This document shows positions 11,810 to 25,103 of a stretch of 64,000 nucleotides of DNA, in pieces. A model generated the notes under the pieces. It had not been told where the DNA came from. It worked only from the letters and a program-made list of their open reading frames with translations, and made no database searches. Position 1 is the first letter of the stretch. Every line of letters starts with the position of its first letter. A program made the translations under genes and the position numbers. This DNA is from Piromyces finnis (Eukaryota; Neocallimastigomycota; Neocallimastigomycetes; Neocallimastigales; Neocallimastigaceae), in assembly GCA_002104945.1 (NCBI GenBank), contig MCFH01000001.1, positions 1,763,001-1,827,000 on the forward strand, read 5' to 3'.

Positions 11810-14249
11810 ATGGATAATGGAAAAGAGGGACCTTTAATAAGTATGTCGTTACTAAATAATCTTATTTTTCTAAAATAAAAATATAACAATAATAATATTA
11901 ATATTATGTATAATTAAGAATTATTTAATTTTGCTTGTCATGAAGCGAAGTCCGAATTTAAACAATTAATCTTTTTTGAACAAATTCAAAGATTTCAAAT
12001 AGAAAAGAAAAGTAGAGGTGAAGATGAATTAAAAGAGAAAGGTATATATATAAATATTTTTTAAGGTTATTATTTTTGTATATTTTTATATATTTTAATT
12101 TATATATTTAATTGATATATAAATCATTGTAAATATCAATTAATTCATTATTTTTTATTATTATTTTATCGAATTGAATCAAAATATTTATTAAATATGA
12201 AATAGAAAAATTTCTTCAAGATTATTTTAAAAATATGAAGAGTGAATATGAAACTAGTCAAAAGCAAAAAGATATAATAGTAGGTGAATTAAATTCATAT
12301 ATAAGAAACATTGTAAAAGAGGAACTAAATAAAAATCAGAATGGTATAGATAATCATATAAAACTAGAAAAAAAATTACAAGAAAATTTAAATACAACAA
12401 ATGAAAATAATCATGATAGATTAAATTACATGGAAATCGAAAAAATAATTTCGGAATTAAAAAATAATCAACAGAAATTAATTAATTATGTTGCTGCGCT
12501 TTTTAATTTAAAAGATGAAATATACATTGATTTTAAAAGAATTAAAGATGTTTTATTAAATTTTCAAAATAGAATTCGTGAATTAGAAAGTAAAAAAAAT
12601 ACAAAAGCAGAGGATTCAATAAAATTCGGAACAATGGATTCTGAAACTTCAAATGATATGAGTATAGATATACCTAATCCAATAAATAAGAATAGTAATA
12701 ATGAAGTTTCAGAAAAAATAAAAGAATCTATTCAAAATGTAAGTAATCGACTTCAAGCTATTGAAAATATGAATTTATCAGATAAAATTAATCAATTAAG
12801 GGAAGATGATAAAAAAAAAAGTAAAAAAAGTAATAAACAATTAGAAGAGAAAATTTATGAAAAAATTAGACAGAAACAAAAGGAAATCTCTGAAGGATTT
12901 CAAAATCAAGATAAGAAAATTTTAAATATTGATGAGAATTACAAACGCAAATTTATGGATTTAGAAAATAAATGTATTAAGTGTAATGAACAATGGGAAT
13001 TAATAAATAACCAGATTAATGAGTTAACAGAAAAAGTAGCAGAAGCAAAACGTTCAAGTTCTTCCGAAGAAATTAAAAAATTAACAGAAGAAGTAAAAAA
13101 GAATAAAAAAAAAGAAGATGAAAGAATAACTAATGTAACAAATATATTAAATGAAAAAATCAATAAAGTTGATACGTTAGCTGAATTTAATAATAATGAA
13201 AACATTGAAATTAAAAAAAATTATCAAAAATTTGAATCAGATATTAAAACTATTCAAGATAAATATAATGAAATAGAACATAATATAAAAAGTTTCAGTG
13301 TTGTTGCAAATGATATAAATGACAAATATAAAGAATTATTATCTCAAAATGAAAGTACTACAATGAATCTGTCAATTCTTGATAGCACAGTTAATTCTCT
13401 AACGAATAATATTAAGAATTATGATTTAGAAAAGATGAAAAATAATATTAATGTGGCTAAATCAGATGTTAGGTCATTACTTAGTGAACATTTCCCAAAA
13501 TATAAAATAGTTTTTGACACAAAATTTGAGGAAGCAGATAAAAAGCTTGATAAAAAAATAGGTGAAGTCTATAAATCTGTAAATAAAAATAGTCAAAGAA
13601 TAGATATATTAAATAAAAAAGTAGATGATAGAGAAGATAGTAATAAAAAATGTATGCAAAATCTCAAAGAAGGTCAAATTAGTCAAATGGATTATATTGG
13701 TGTATTTAGAGATAGATTTAATAAATATATCAATTCACCTAATAATAACAATTATGTTGATGATGAGATAATAAAATTGAAAAATTATATATCTTCAGAA
13801 ATAGAATCCATAAGAAAAGAGAATGAAGCAAACTTAGCAGGTAATAAATAGAATTATACTTATGAAAATATTTAATATATATACAAATTATAATAAGAAC
13901 AACAACAATAATAGTATTTAATAATATTAATAATAATATTAATAATAATATTAATAATAATATCAATAATAATATCAATAATAATATTAATAATAATATT
14001 ATTATAATAGTAAAAGAAGCAACTGCCAGTCTTAATCAATATATTGATAACGAAATAACTAAATTAAAAAGTTTAATTTTATCATCAACATCTTTACCAA
14101 TTTCTTTAAATGATCCAAACTACATTACATTACAAACATTTTTAACTAATGTATTAAATATACATTGGAGCAAATTTGAAGCAAATTGGAAAAAAGAATT
14201 TTATCAGTGTGTAGAAAAAATTAATTCAATTAAAGAAAAAGAAAAATAA
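11810..14249 (+). CDS. long coiled-coil protein, function unknown
   Basis: Four exons, 11810-11840, 11919-12041, 12206-13840 and 14011-14249, join in phase 1 throughout and give 675 residues. The start MDNGKEGPLIKLFNF comes from the 31-nt first exon. From about residue 50 to the end the protein is Lys/Glu/Asn-rich with regular heptad-like hydrophobic spacing, as in tethering or cytoskeletal coiled-coil proteins. A CIKCNEQW segment is present, but there is no recognisable globular domain, transmembrane segment or signal peptide. A short final exon (NQYIDNEITKLKSLI) continues the helix. The third intron is filled by a 12-base tandem repeat. I do not recognise the family, so any role in organelle or cytoskeletal organisation would be a guess. 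The gene shares its upstream region with eS1. Confidence 0.82.
13918..14008. repeat. 12-base tandem repeat (TAATAATATTAA) inside an intron
   Basis: Seven or so near-identical copies, some with TATC for TATT, fill most of the last intron of the coiled-coil gene. The antisense Leu/Ile-rich frame here is only a product of the repeat. Confidence 0.85.
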
Positions 14250-14590
14250 TATTTTTACATTATAGATACCAAAATTTTATTTTATGAATATATCTTATTT
14301 CAATTTATTTTAAAATTTAATATATTTCATTAAAAAAATTAAAATAATGTATTATAATTATTTATGTATTATTTTATTTAAAAATAATATTATAATGATA
14401 GTATTATTTTTTATACCTTTATTTTATACTTGTTTTAAAATAAATAATAAATAATATTTAATTTTTAAATATTTTTAATTTTATTTTTTTAATTATTTTT
14501 GAAATTTATATAAATATTTAATTTTAAATAAATATTTATTGGTTATTTAATGAATATAATCCAAATCTTTCTATACATTTAAATTATTTC
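14250..14590. other. convergent spacer, nothing recognised
   Basis: A/T-rich 3' flank shared by the convergent coiled-coil and lipase genes. No further feature is visible. Confidence 0.7.
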
Positions 14591-16154
14591 TTAATATAAT
14601 GAGTAACCAAAAACAACTTTTCCTAAAGCAATAACCAATTCTTCATAAGTATATGGTTTATTTTCAGAAAACATATTTTTTGATATTAATATATCCGAGA
14701 ACTGTTTTTTTATGTCCTTTAGATAATTAAAAAAAAAAAAGAAAAAAAAAAAATATATATATCTTAATAATTATTAAATATAAATATATTTCCCATTTAT
14801 ATTATTAAATCACATGTACCTGACATTCGTATAATTTTATGCGAGTAATTTTTTCTGATTGATTATTTTCAACATTTTCTGATTTTTGATTAATTGAGGA
14901 ATTAGTGAGATGAATAATTTGATGATCTAATATTATTTTAGAATCAGTATTATCATTACTTAATAAGATAGCTTTATGATTATCAATATCTGATGTACTA
15001 GAATTCATAAAAACGTCAGATTCTTTTTCAATCGCAAAACTTTTTTCTATATCTTTGTTAAATTCATTGAATGAATCATTGATTTTTTCAAAACTATAAT
15101 TTGAAGTATCAATATCAACATTTATATTAAGAGACTCATCATTTAATATATTATTATTACTTTCATCTATTTTATTTTCATGATTTTTATTATATTTATC
15201 ATACTGTGTTTCTTTATTTTTATCTTTTTTTGTATTATAAATAGTAATTGTATCTTGGTCAGATTCAATTATACTGGCTTCATTTTCTAATATAGGTTCA
15301 ATATCAATTGCAATTGCAGGTACTAAATCATTTTCTTTTTCTGTTTTGAAATTTTTATCATTAATATTATTAGGATTTGTATATGTTTCTGAAGTTTCTT
15401 CAATAATAAATAAATATCCAGGTGGGTATATTTTGTCCGAAGTCATTAATTTTTTACATTTTCCATAAATTTCTGTAAACCATTTGTCATCATTTTGTTT
15501 TTTAGTATCAGAACGTTTACCTAATGTATTGAAAGAACGCGTTAAAACTTCGTTAATCCATTCATAATTTTCTTCTTCCTCTTCCTCTTGTTTATTCATT
15601 GCTCTTGATATTATACCACCAATAAATGATTTACGTTTTTTTGGTATTTCGTTATTTAAATATGAAAATATCATTTTACAACATTGTTTTTGGTCTTTCA
15701 TAAATCCATGTGAGAAATAAGGTATAATATCATTATGATTAATAATATTTGTAATTAATGGTTTACAATGAAGTGATAACTCATACGACATGCATGAAGG
15801 TGCACCATATACATAAGCATGAATAGGCCTTTTTGGAGGAATACCTGATGTATTATTAGTACGATTTGGTTCTTCAGGATCAGACCATAAAAGAGCTAGC
15901 AATGCGGCAACAGCTCCCCCATAACTATGACCACAAAGAATTAATCTATAAGTTGAATGTACTTCTAATGCTTTTGATATGACTGTTCGTGGAATTGAAG
16001 ATGATTTTGTAAAGTTTTTAGCTGATTCATATATACTTTTATGTACAGAATATATTTTTCCATTCCAATGTAAATTATCATAATCGCAATTAAGATTAGA
16101 TAATAAATCAGATATTCCAATAGTACCACAAATAGTTAAAACAACTGTTATATG

Positions 16155-16224
<70 letters not shown>

Positions 16225-18362
16225 GATAATAAATTTAGTAATTTTTCAAATATATGATAATTACTATTATATATATTATCAAAATACCTGAATTAGTTAA
16301 ATGATCAACTGCAATGATATAATCAAGCTTAGGTGCATCAGAAGATGGTCCATCTTTAGCACTTGAATAATGATAGGAAGATGATAAAATACATTTTAAT
16401 GGGATTTTTGTATGTAATGAAAATGAATAATCATTTGGGTGTAATCTACGAATTAATTTTTCATCTTCTTTATTTGTATTTGTATTATATATAATTTTTG
16501 TATTATATTTCCCGTATGCACCACAAGCAAATTTTACAAAACTATTATAATTGAATCATGTATATATATAAACAGGTGATAATAACAAATAGATAAATAG
16601 ATATTAATAAGCAACTTAATAAAAAGGAATGAATCAATATTTATATATACTAACTAAACAAGGTCTTTTAATCTATTCTTTTGTTCCTGTTCTGAATTCA
16701 TATTTTCTATTAATTCATCAGACTGAGATTTACAAAGTTGATATATATATGAACTTTTACTATATTCAAAACTATTAAACATTTCTTTAATGGACTCATT
16801 TTCATATAAACTTTGTTCTAAAATCTCTTCTAGATCATTAACATATTGTTTATTATCCTTTATATTTAAATAACATGATTTATCCTTTGATAAACTATCC
16901 TTTACAATATCAATAACTTCATTGTTTTTACCATTTTTATTTTTATCTAATGATAAAAGATAATCTGGAAATGAATAATTTTTCATAAAACTAATTTTAA
17001 CTGGTTTTAATTCTTCATTCTTTTTTTCATTATCATTCAGCATCTTTTCACTTATTTCTTCCTTTTTTTTATTCTCTTTGTCTGATTCTATTTTTTTCTT
17101 TTCCGAGGCTTTGTATTCAGGTATAACCTCATCTTCAAGATATTGCATCAAAGCTTCATTCTCCTCTTCTTGAATTAATGTTTCAGTATAACCCTTTTCA
17201 ATTTCAATTAAGCCATCATATAGAAGTTTTTTTTTTCTTTGTTCTTCAATTATATTCCTCATAACTATTAATATACTTGCATATATTGTGAATGCTTTTA
17301 TAAATTTTATTAATCCTGAAAATTTTGATATAACGTTAGTTTGTTTTTCAAAAAAGTCTGAAATATCCTCATAGAATAATGATATAAATGTAGTAATGTC
17401 ATGTGAAACATCTGTATCACCAAAAACTTTGTCTATAAAAGAGAAAAACTGTTCCACCCACTTTTTTAAATGAATTTGTATAAAATATATTTATATAAAT
17501 ATAAAATCAAATTATAACAACTATTTTAATAATATAAGTAAAAATTAAATGTACTCACTGAAAGAGAAAATAATAAAGATTTTTCTGTTAAATGAAAAGT
17601 AGCATATGTTATCATTTCTGCACAAGAAAATAAATAATTTACAGATTTGATTCCAAGATTTGTATAGTTACTTACTGCTTTATAAAACTTTTCATTTTCT
17701 TTACTACTATTTTGAAAATAATTGATATATTATTCATAATAATATTTTGATATTATATTAATAAATAAAATATATAAGTTTTTTATAACATATTATTAAA
17801 ATATATTTAAACAATTATTTTAATTAATTGTTAAACGTTGTATACTTTACTTTGGTTCTGAGGTTATTTTTGATTTTTGCATGTTTTCAGCTGTAGAAAA
17901 AGCTCTCACTAATGCGTTTCGACTGACACCCATAGAAGCACTAGCACCGGATTTTGCTAGTGAACATGTTGTAATTATTAATTGTGATATTGTATTTATA
18001 ATAAATATTGATGCATGAGATACATTTGATACTTTTGAAGCTATTTTTTCTGGTAAAAGATACTGATAAGAATTTTGAGAACTCCACAAAAAATCAGTTG
18101 AAGGCAAAAGAAATTGTAACGGTAAATAATCTTGAATAGTTTGTGTTTGTTCAGAAAATAAATGAAGTGAAAATGGAAATTTATCAGTTGATAAAAAGCT
18201 TCTATCTAAAAATGTACTCAAATCTTTTCTATCATTTTCATTTTCATTGTTTTCATTATTTTCGTTGATGTTATTATCTTCATTTTCTTTTTCTTTTCCC
18301 TTTTCCTCATTATTACTCATAGTTTCTGTTGAAAATATCGAACTCCTTTTTCTAAAAATCAT
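14591..18362 (-). CDS. class 3 lipase of the sn-1 diacylglycerol lipase (DAGL) type
   Basis: Six exons, 18362-17851, 17706-17559, 17460-16655, 16541-16288, 16144-14820 and 14716-14591, all in frame, give 1056 residues. The N-terminal third is Asn/Glu-rich and then has the SGASASMGVSRNALVRAF segment, which as I recall is typical of fungal DAGL-like lipases. The catalytic domain begins with FVKFACGAYGKYN, followed by VVLTICGTIGISDLLSNL (the family VVVxIRGT strand). The nucleophile elbow is GHSYGG with Ser647, and HNDIIPYFS supplies Asp712 as the likely acid. IYPPGYLF follows, then an acidic insertion of about 230 residues, as in the regulatory loop of DAGLs. The last exon carries FSDILISKNMFSENKPYTY, where the catalytic His would be expected; Asn1034 stands there instead. 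Expected role: hydrolysis of diacylglycerol at membranes. Activity is uncertain given that change. Confidence 0.88.
16159..16222. repeat. (TAA)n microsatellite in a lipase intron
   Basis: About 21 uninterrupted trinucleotide copies lie in the intron between lipase exons 4 and 5. Confidence 0.95.
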
Positions 18363-18469
18363 TTTAATAATTTTTTTTTTTTCTTAATTTTAATTTAAAA
18401 TATAATAATTTAATTACTATTTATTTAGTAAAAAAAAAAAAAAAAAAAAAAAGCCATAATATTTAGGGC

Positions 18470-18500
<31 letters not shown>

Positions 18501-20407
18501 GTTTAAAAAAAAATTAAGTTTATTGTATTTTTTTTTTTAATTATTTCTTTATTATCTAAGAGTTATTATGTTTATTTTTATTATATAAATATGTTAAAAT
18601 TAAGTAGTATTAATTAATTGATTTTAATATTAAGCAAAGTAAAATATTAAAAAAAATTACTCAAAATAGTATTAATATTAATTTTTTTTAATTTGAGAAT
18701 TTCTTTTTAAAAATATAGATTTTTCTTAATATTTTTTTAATATATAAATAAAACTTTAATTATTAATAATGAATTTATTATTAAAAAAAAAATCGTAGTA
18801 ATAATATTTTTATAATATGTATATTTTTAAAATCAATAATTTTACCTAAAAAAAAATAAAATAATAAAGCATTTATATATGCTTTTTAACCGGATTTAAA
18901 ATGAAAATATTATATATTTTGAAAAATAGATGATACTAAAAATGTTTAATTATTAAAAGGTTTAAATATATAGATCATTATATATTCTTATAAATGCAAT
19001 ATTAAAGGTAATATTACGGTTATGAATTAATAACTATAGAAATAATGATTACATTATAAAAATAGTTTTGAAATATTTCACAAACCACATATTAAACATA
19101 TTAAATACGTAGTTAATTATTTTAATCCATTTTAAGAAAAACGAAATAAACTTTGATGATATTATTTATAAATAATACCAAAATTAATAATATTTCATAA
19201 AACTTAATGGGTTAGAATAAGTATTAAAAAATATTTTTATAATAAATTAACCAATAGTAAAATGAAACATAAGTAAATTGAAAAATTAAAAGTGGAGAAG
19301 TTAATATAGAAGCAATGACATAAAATGAATAATACATTAACAAACAAAACAATTATTAATTATAACTATATAAATTAATAATAATAATAATATTTTTTAT
19401 TATAATATTTAAATAATTTAAAAGAAAAACAATTATTTTATGTATTTAAAATTATTCAGATAAAATAGTTTTAATATCAAATAAAGTTTTACTAATTATT
19501 AATATTTGAACTGTTTGATGAATGCTTTAAAAATATATATTTCGTGGCTTGTACTATATAGATGTTTAAAATATAAAATTGAAAATTAATTTTCTATTCA
19601 AATTTAATATAAATGTTGTTATTATAATAATTACAAATTTAAAATTGTAGAATTTAATTAAAACATTTTTTAAAAGATATATGAATATGTTGATTATTAA
19701 TAAATTAATATAATACTTTTAGTTATAAAATAAAATAAAAGAAGAAAAAATATTGCGAAGAAAAAGTATTATAAGAAATAAAGTAAAAATAATAATAATA
19801 ATAAATATAATATAAAGAACAATATAAAATAAAAAGAACCAGAAAATTATATTTAATTTTAAACTAAATAATTTCTTAATTATTATTCAAAATATAAATT
19901 AAATTAGAAGAAACAAGAAGAAAAACAAAAAAACAAAAAAAAAAAAAAAAGCAATGCAAAATAAATAAAATAAAAAATAAATAAAAATAAATTTATATTA
20001 ATAATAACATTTTTGAAAAAATAAATAATAGCAGTAGTAATAATAATAATTATAAAAGATATTCAAACTATATAGCATCAATTTTTAAGTAATTTTAATA
20101 GCTTTTTTTTAAGACGATTTCATATTTCTAATATTCAAATTTTTATATAAACTGTAAAATACACAAATAATTAATAAGTACATAATATAATATATTTGAT
20201 AAAAGGAGTAAAAATATAATTTAAAATAAAGGTAAATTTATATATAAGATATTTTATTTATAAAATTATTATAATAAATAATTTTTTTTTTATTTAAATC
20301 TAAGATTTAAAAAGTTATTATAATTTTATATTTTATTTAATTAAAATATTTCCACAAGCGCTATTCTTTATTTAATTATATATAAATAATATTTAAGGTA
20401 TTTAAAA
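18363..20407. other. 2 kb intergenic region between divergent genes
   Basis: No gene seen. It contains a poly-A tract (about 18429-18452) next to six or so copies of TTTTG (about 18469-18497) just upstream of the lipase, then featureless A/T-rich sequence. It must hold the promoters of both the lipase and the Yos9-like gene. Confidence 0.7.
18469..18497. repeat. (TTTTG)n pentanucleotide repeat
   Basis: About six tandem copies sit some 110-130 bases upstream of the lipase start codon and are immediately preceded by a poly-A run. Confidence 0.85.
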
Positions 20408-22445
20408 ATGAGAGTTAGAACAACTTTATTATTATTGAATTTTATAACTGTTGCTTTTTCTGGAATAACTGATGTGTATGAAGATTTTTTGTCAAAACCT
20501 CAATATCAGTTATATTTTTCAGCAGAGAAATGGGGACCAAAAACTTTGAAAGATAAGGTTAATGTTAATTCAGTATATATTATAAAATTTCTCTAATAAG
20601 ATTTTATTTATATTTATATTTCATATATAATATCTCTTTATTAATAATTATTATAAATATTTCTTTAATATATTTTATACAATAGGAGGAGTCAGGAAAC
20701 ACAATTATAAAATTGCCAGTTAGTAAAGATGGTTTAATTTATGCTTGTGAAATTGAAAAACCTATTGAGATTCCAAAGAATCAATCAGAAGAAGATAATA
20801 AAAAAATGTTTCTTGAAAAAGCATTGGAGAAATTAGAATCAATGAAAGATAATCCATGCATTGTTTTTGTAAATATATCAAATATCAAATTTTAAGAATA
20901 TATTTATTCATTATAATGCACTCTATTTTATTATAATAATTAATAATAATTTTTAAATAATCTTATTATAAAGAATCAAGAATGGTGGAATTATGAATTT
21001 TGTTATAAAAAATATATAACTCAATTCCATGAAGCTAAACCAACAGATCCACCAGAACATAATATGCATTTTTATCTTGGAAAATATCCTACTGAAGAAG
21101 AACTTGAAAATCCAGATTTTGAATATAAAAAAGAAGCATATATTCGTGGTCCATTTGGCAAAAATTATATTACTCAAATGAATATCAATGGATCTCAATG
21201 TGATATAACAGGAAAACCTAGACAAACGGAATTACGTGTAAGTTTTAATTTATTATTCTAAATATATATAATTTGAATATTTATATTAATTTTTAATATT
21301 TTTTGTTGTATAATTTATTATAGTTTTTCTGTGGAGATCGTGAACAAATTACATCTGTTAAAGAAATATCAACATGTAATTATGTAGTTACTGTCAATAC
21401 CCCAAAGATTTGTGATAGTCCAGGCTTTGAAACTAAAAAATCTATAAATTCAATATCTTGTCATCCAATTTATGGTAAATCAAATTTAAATTTAGTATAT
21501 TAAGACTTATTTAGTATATTATAATTATTTATTTATTTATCTATTTTCTTATATATGCTATTATGTTATTTTCTATTTTTTTTTTTTTTTTTTTTTTTTT
21601 CATATTTTCATTATATATTGTTAATACATTTATGATATTAATATTTATTTATTTAAGATCGTGATGAGGAAGTAAATGAATCTAACGAACAACCAGAAAA
21701 TCTTCCATTCCCAGTATTCCGTAGACAGAGGTCAATGGCTGAAATTGAAAAATCGAAAGAGATTCCAAAAAGAATATATAAAAGAAAAGGAAAGAAACGT
21801 ACTGGTGTAACTTTTATTAAAGATAATTCTGAAAACGAAGAAATTAATGAAGATAAGAAAAAAGAAGAAAACGAAGGATTGAGTCAAGAAGAAAAAGATG
21901 CCGAAGAAAAACGTGAATCAATTAAAAAAAGTTTAGAAGATCAATTAGAACAAAAAAGAAATGATTTCTTAGACGCTTTACTTCCTTATGCCAATGAATT
22001 AAAGGATGTTGATGTTGATGACGTTTTAAATAAACTTGCTGATTCTTTAGTTAATGCTATTGATGATAATACTGATGAAAATACAGAGGCTAAAGTAACT
22101 GATTTTGACTTTGAAGTTGTTACCAAGGAAAAACTGAAGTCATGGCTTGAAAAGAATGAAGACAAAATTTCTGGTAGTGATGATATGAAATTTGAAGTAG
22201 TATTACTTGATAAAAATGGCAAAAAGTATGAAGTTTCAAATAGTGATACTGATGTAGATAATATTATGGACTTTTTAAAAGAATTTAGCTCTGAAACAAA
22301 GGGAAATATCAATTTAGCTGAAATAAAAGAAGAATTAAAAAAGAAAGCACAAGAGAAAATAGAAGAATTAAATAGGGAGGAAGAAGCCAAGAAAGAAGAA
22401 GAAAATTCATCAAATCAAGAAAAAATAAATAAAGATGAATTATAG
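20408..22445 (+). CDS. YOS9: OS-9/Yos9-type ER lectin of ER-associated degradation
   Basis: This lectin reads trimmed N-glycans on misfolded proteins in the ER lumen and hands them to the Hrd1 ubiquitin ligase. Five exons, 20408-20572, 20686-20868, 20974-21237, 21324-21474 and 21658-22445, give 516 residues. A signal peptide (MRVRTTLLLLNFITVAFSG) opens the protein. The MRH (mannose-6-phosphate receptor homology) domain runs from about 116 to 255. It has the tandem Trp pair 120-121 in EWWNYEFCYKKYITQFH, the GKPRQTELRFFC strand, and Glu218/Tyr224 with the six-residue spacing seen in OS-9. It closes with TPKIC and ISCHPIY. A long acidic Lys/Glu-rich region follows. The C-terminus is KDEL, an ER retrieval signal, which matches the known location. 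All Cys needed for MRH disulfides appear present. Confidence 0.93.
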
Positions 22446-22711
22446 ACTATAAACATTTATACTTTATAGAAATATTGATATATATATTATATATTTAAAA
22501 TAGAGTGCTATATTTATTTTTATTATTATATACTAAATTAAAATATTAATTTATAGCAAATATAAAAAAATAATAAAATTATTATTATAATAATATATAA
22601 TGATAAATATAATCTAAAAATCTAATGTAAAAATTCAAATTTCTTGAATAATATCCTTGTATAACCTATTATGATCAATTTCTTAAAATTATTATTTCAA
22701 AGTATAAAAAT

Positions 22712-22713
22712 AC

Positions 22714-22771
<58 letters not shown>
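22712..22771. repeat. (TAA)n microsatellite
   Basis: About 20 tandem trinucleotide copies, closely followed by a poly-A tract of about 32 bases. Confidence 0.95.
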
Positions 22772-22776
<5 letters not shown>

Positions 22777-22787
22777 GCAAATAAATG

Positions 22788-22825
<38 letters not shown>

Positions 22826-22963
22826 ATTAATATATTAAATTTCGATAATTAAGCAATTATTTAATTTTTTTTATTTATAAAGCAATTATTCAACCAAAGC
22901 AAAAATAACATACATTTAATTTTCATCGTTAAAAGATGAAATAATGAATATATATATGTAATA

Positions 22964-23009
22964 ATTAATAATTAGTTATTACATAGCTATATAATAACTA
23001 ATTATTAAT
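22964..23009. repeat. 18-bp perfect inverted repeat with 10-base loop
   Basis: The left arm 22964-22981 (ATTAATAATTAGTTATTA) is the exact complement of the right arm 22992-23009; the loop is CATAGCTATA. It can form a long hairpin or cruciform. It may be chance or a small transposon footprint in this composition. Confidence 0.8.
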
Positions 23010-25103
23010 GGTAAAAAAAAGAAAATATAGTTTGATAGAGAAATTAATATACTATTGTATGTAATTTTTTCTTCCTTAAAGACGAAAAAATTGATTATTA
23101 ATATGTATTAAAGTTAATATAATACTAATATACATTTATAATATATATTATATAAATATATAAGTAAAAAAGTTTATTAGGATAAAAATTTAAAAAAACT
23201 GAAAAATCAATCATTTAAAGATTCAACCATCGTATTAGGTTATTTTTAATATTTTAATAAACAAGAGTTATAGTGATTGAATTTTTTTTTAATAATAATA
23301 TTCTTGTATAGTCATTTTTTCCTTATCCATTTTTTATATTAAGTTGTCATAAATTTAAAGTTTTTTAATTTAATTTATTAAAACTTTTACGGCGGCAATT
23401 TTGTTTTTCTATTTATTTATTTGAAAATCAGTATTTTTATATTTATGCAAAATACATTGACATTTTGAACTAAATAATTTTTAGATTTTAAGATAAAATT
23501 AGGAATAAGTTTATTTTTAAAGTTAATATTTATTACTATTCTTTATTTTTATAATTACATACTGGTCACTTTCGAACTAATATATAAAACGTTTTTTTTC
23601 TATCTATTTTATAAATTTTATGAAATGTTAAATTTTTAAATTTTTAATCAATTAGTTATATTAATGTATGTAGTATAACTGAGTAAATTAATATTTAGAT
23701 TTAGAGTGAGCCACATAATTACCCAATAATATTTAGCATTTCTATTTACCGCAAACTTAATTTATATATATATATTTAATTTGGAAATGTTTTCTATAGT
23801 TAGAAATAGAAATCAAGTATTAATATATGTATTATAAAATTTCATTTTTATTGTTATTATATTATTATTAGTATTTCCATAATATTTTCATTGTATATTC
23901 ATTTTATTTTTAGCTAAGCATTCGTTTAACAATGATTATTCATCATTTAAAAGAAAAGAGTTATTTTGGTGATTTTCATTACTGAAATTGTGACTTTATT
24001 TTTCTACCATTTTTTAATTAAATAAATTATTCAATTTTAATTTAATTTTTATAAATATGTAATAAAATTAAATTATATTATGAATTTATTAAATTTAAGG
24101 TATTACAGATATATTATAATATATTATATATCTAAATTATAAATTTAATTTTATTTGCAAATTAAACTAATTTAAATTTTCACTCGTTTAATCAATTATA
24201 ATATTAAATATAAATAAAGAAATGATTCTTTTAATATTATAAATATTGAATTTATAAAATTGTTTATTTGAAATTATGAAAATAAAAACTAGAAATGTTT
24301 ATCAATAATATATTATTATTATTTTTTAATTTGTAATTAAATAATTTTCTTTTTTGAATTATTTGATTCATTATAATTTCATTATTTCAAGGTAACACAA
24401 AATTGTTTTATTTTAATTTATGTCAACATTAATATTAATTAATTTAATATAAATGTTAATATTTCTACAATATTAATAGAAATTAATTGTAATTTTTTTT
24501 TTAAACGGATTTATATAGTTTTTTTTTAAAAATAAAAAAAATTTTTTTTTATTTCCTTTTTTTTTTTTATGATATTATTATATTAAATTCCATTTTAGTT
24601 TATTATTTATTCAATTCACTATATATTAATACTTGATTGTATATATTAAAAAAGCATCTGCTTTTATTATTTATATATTCAAATAATTTTGTGTAAATAT
24701 AATAGAATATATAATATATTTTAATATAAATACATTTATATGTTAATTTAACCATACAAATATCATTGCTTAATAAAAACAATTTTTTTTCTTTTTATTT
24801 TACTTCATTTTTTTTCATTTTTATTTTGTATTATAGTTATTAAATTTTAGAAATTTTAAACCATATTTTGAATATATATAGATATTAATTGTATATCTTC
24901 TTTTTTACTATAATATTATTACAGATATACTGTCCCTGTAATTATATTTAAGAAGAATATATAATACATGTTAAACAGGACTTTTGTACAATAATATAAA
25001 GTGTATATACTTTTAGTAAAAATTATAATTGACAGAAAAAAATTATTGATAAAACTATTATAATAAAAAAATATCGATTATTTGTATAAATAAGAAAATA
25101 AAA

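Larger units (their letters stand above)
22446..25103. other. 2.6 kb intergenic region
   Basis: No gene seen. It holds a (TAA)n microsatellite (about 22712-22771), a poly-A run (about 22793-22824) and an 18-bp perfect inverted repeat (22964-23009). The rest is uniform A/T-rich sequence. Confidence 0.7.

Noticed and set aside
13739-13978. minus-strand Leu/Ile repeat frame
   Set aside because: Produced by the 12-base tandem repeat in an intron of the coiled-coil gene.
21986-22390. 134-codon Ser/Phe-rich minus-strand frame
   Set aside because: It is antisense to the Glu/Lys-rich tail of the Yos9-like gene, which ends in KDEL on the plus strand.
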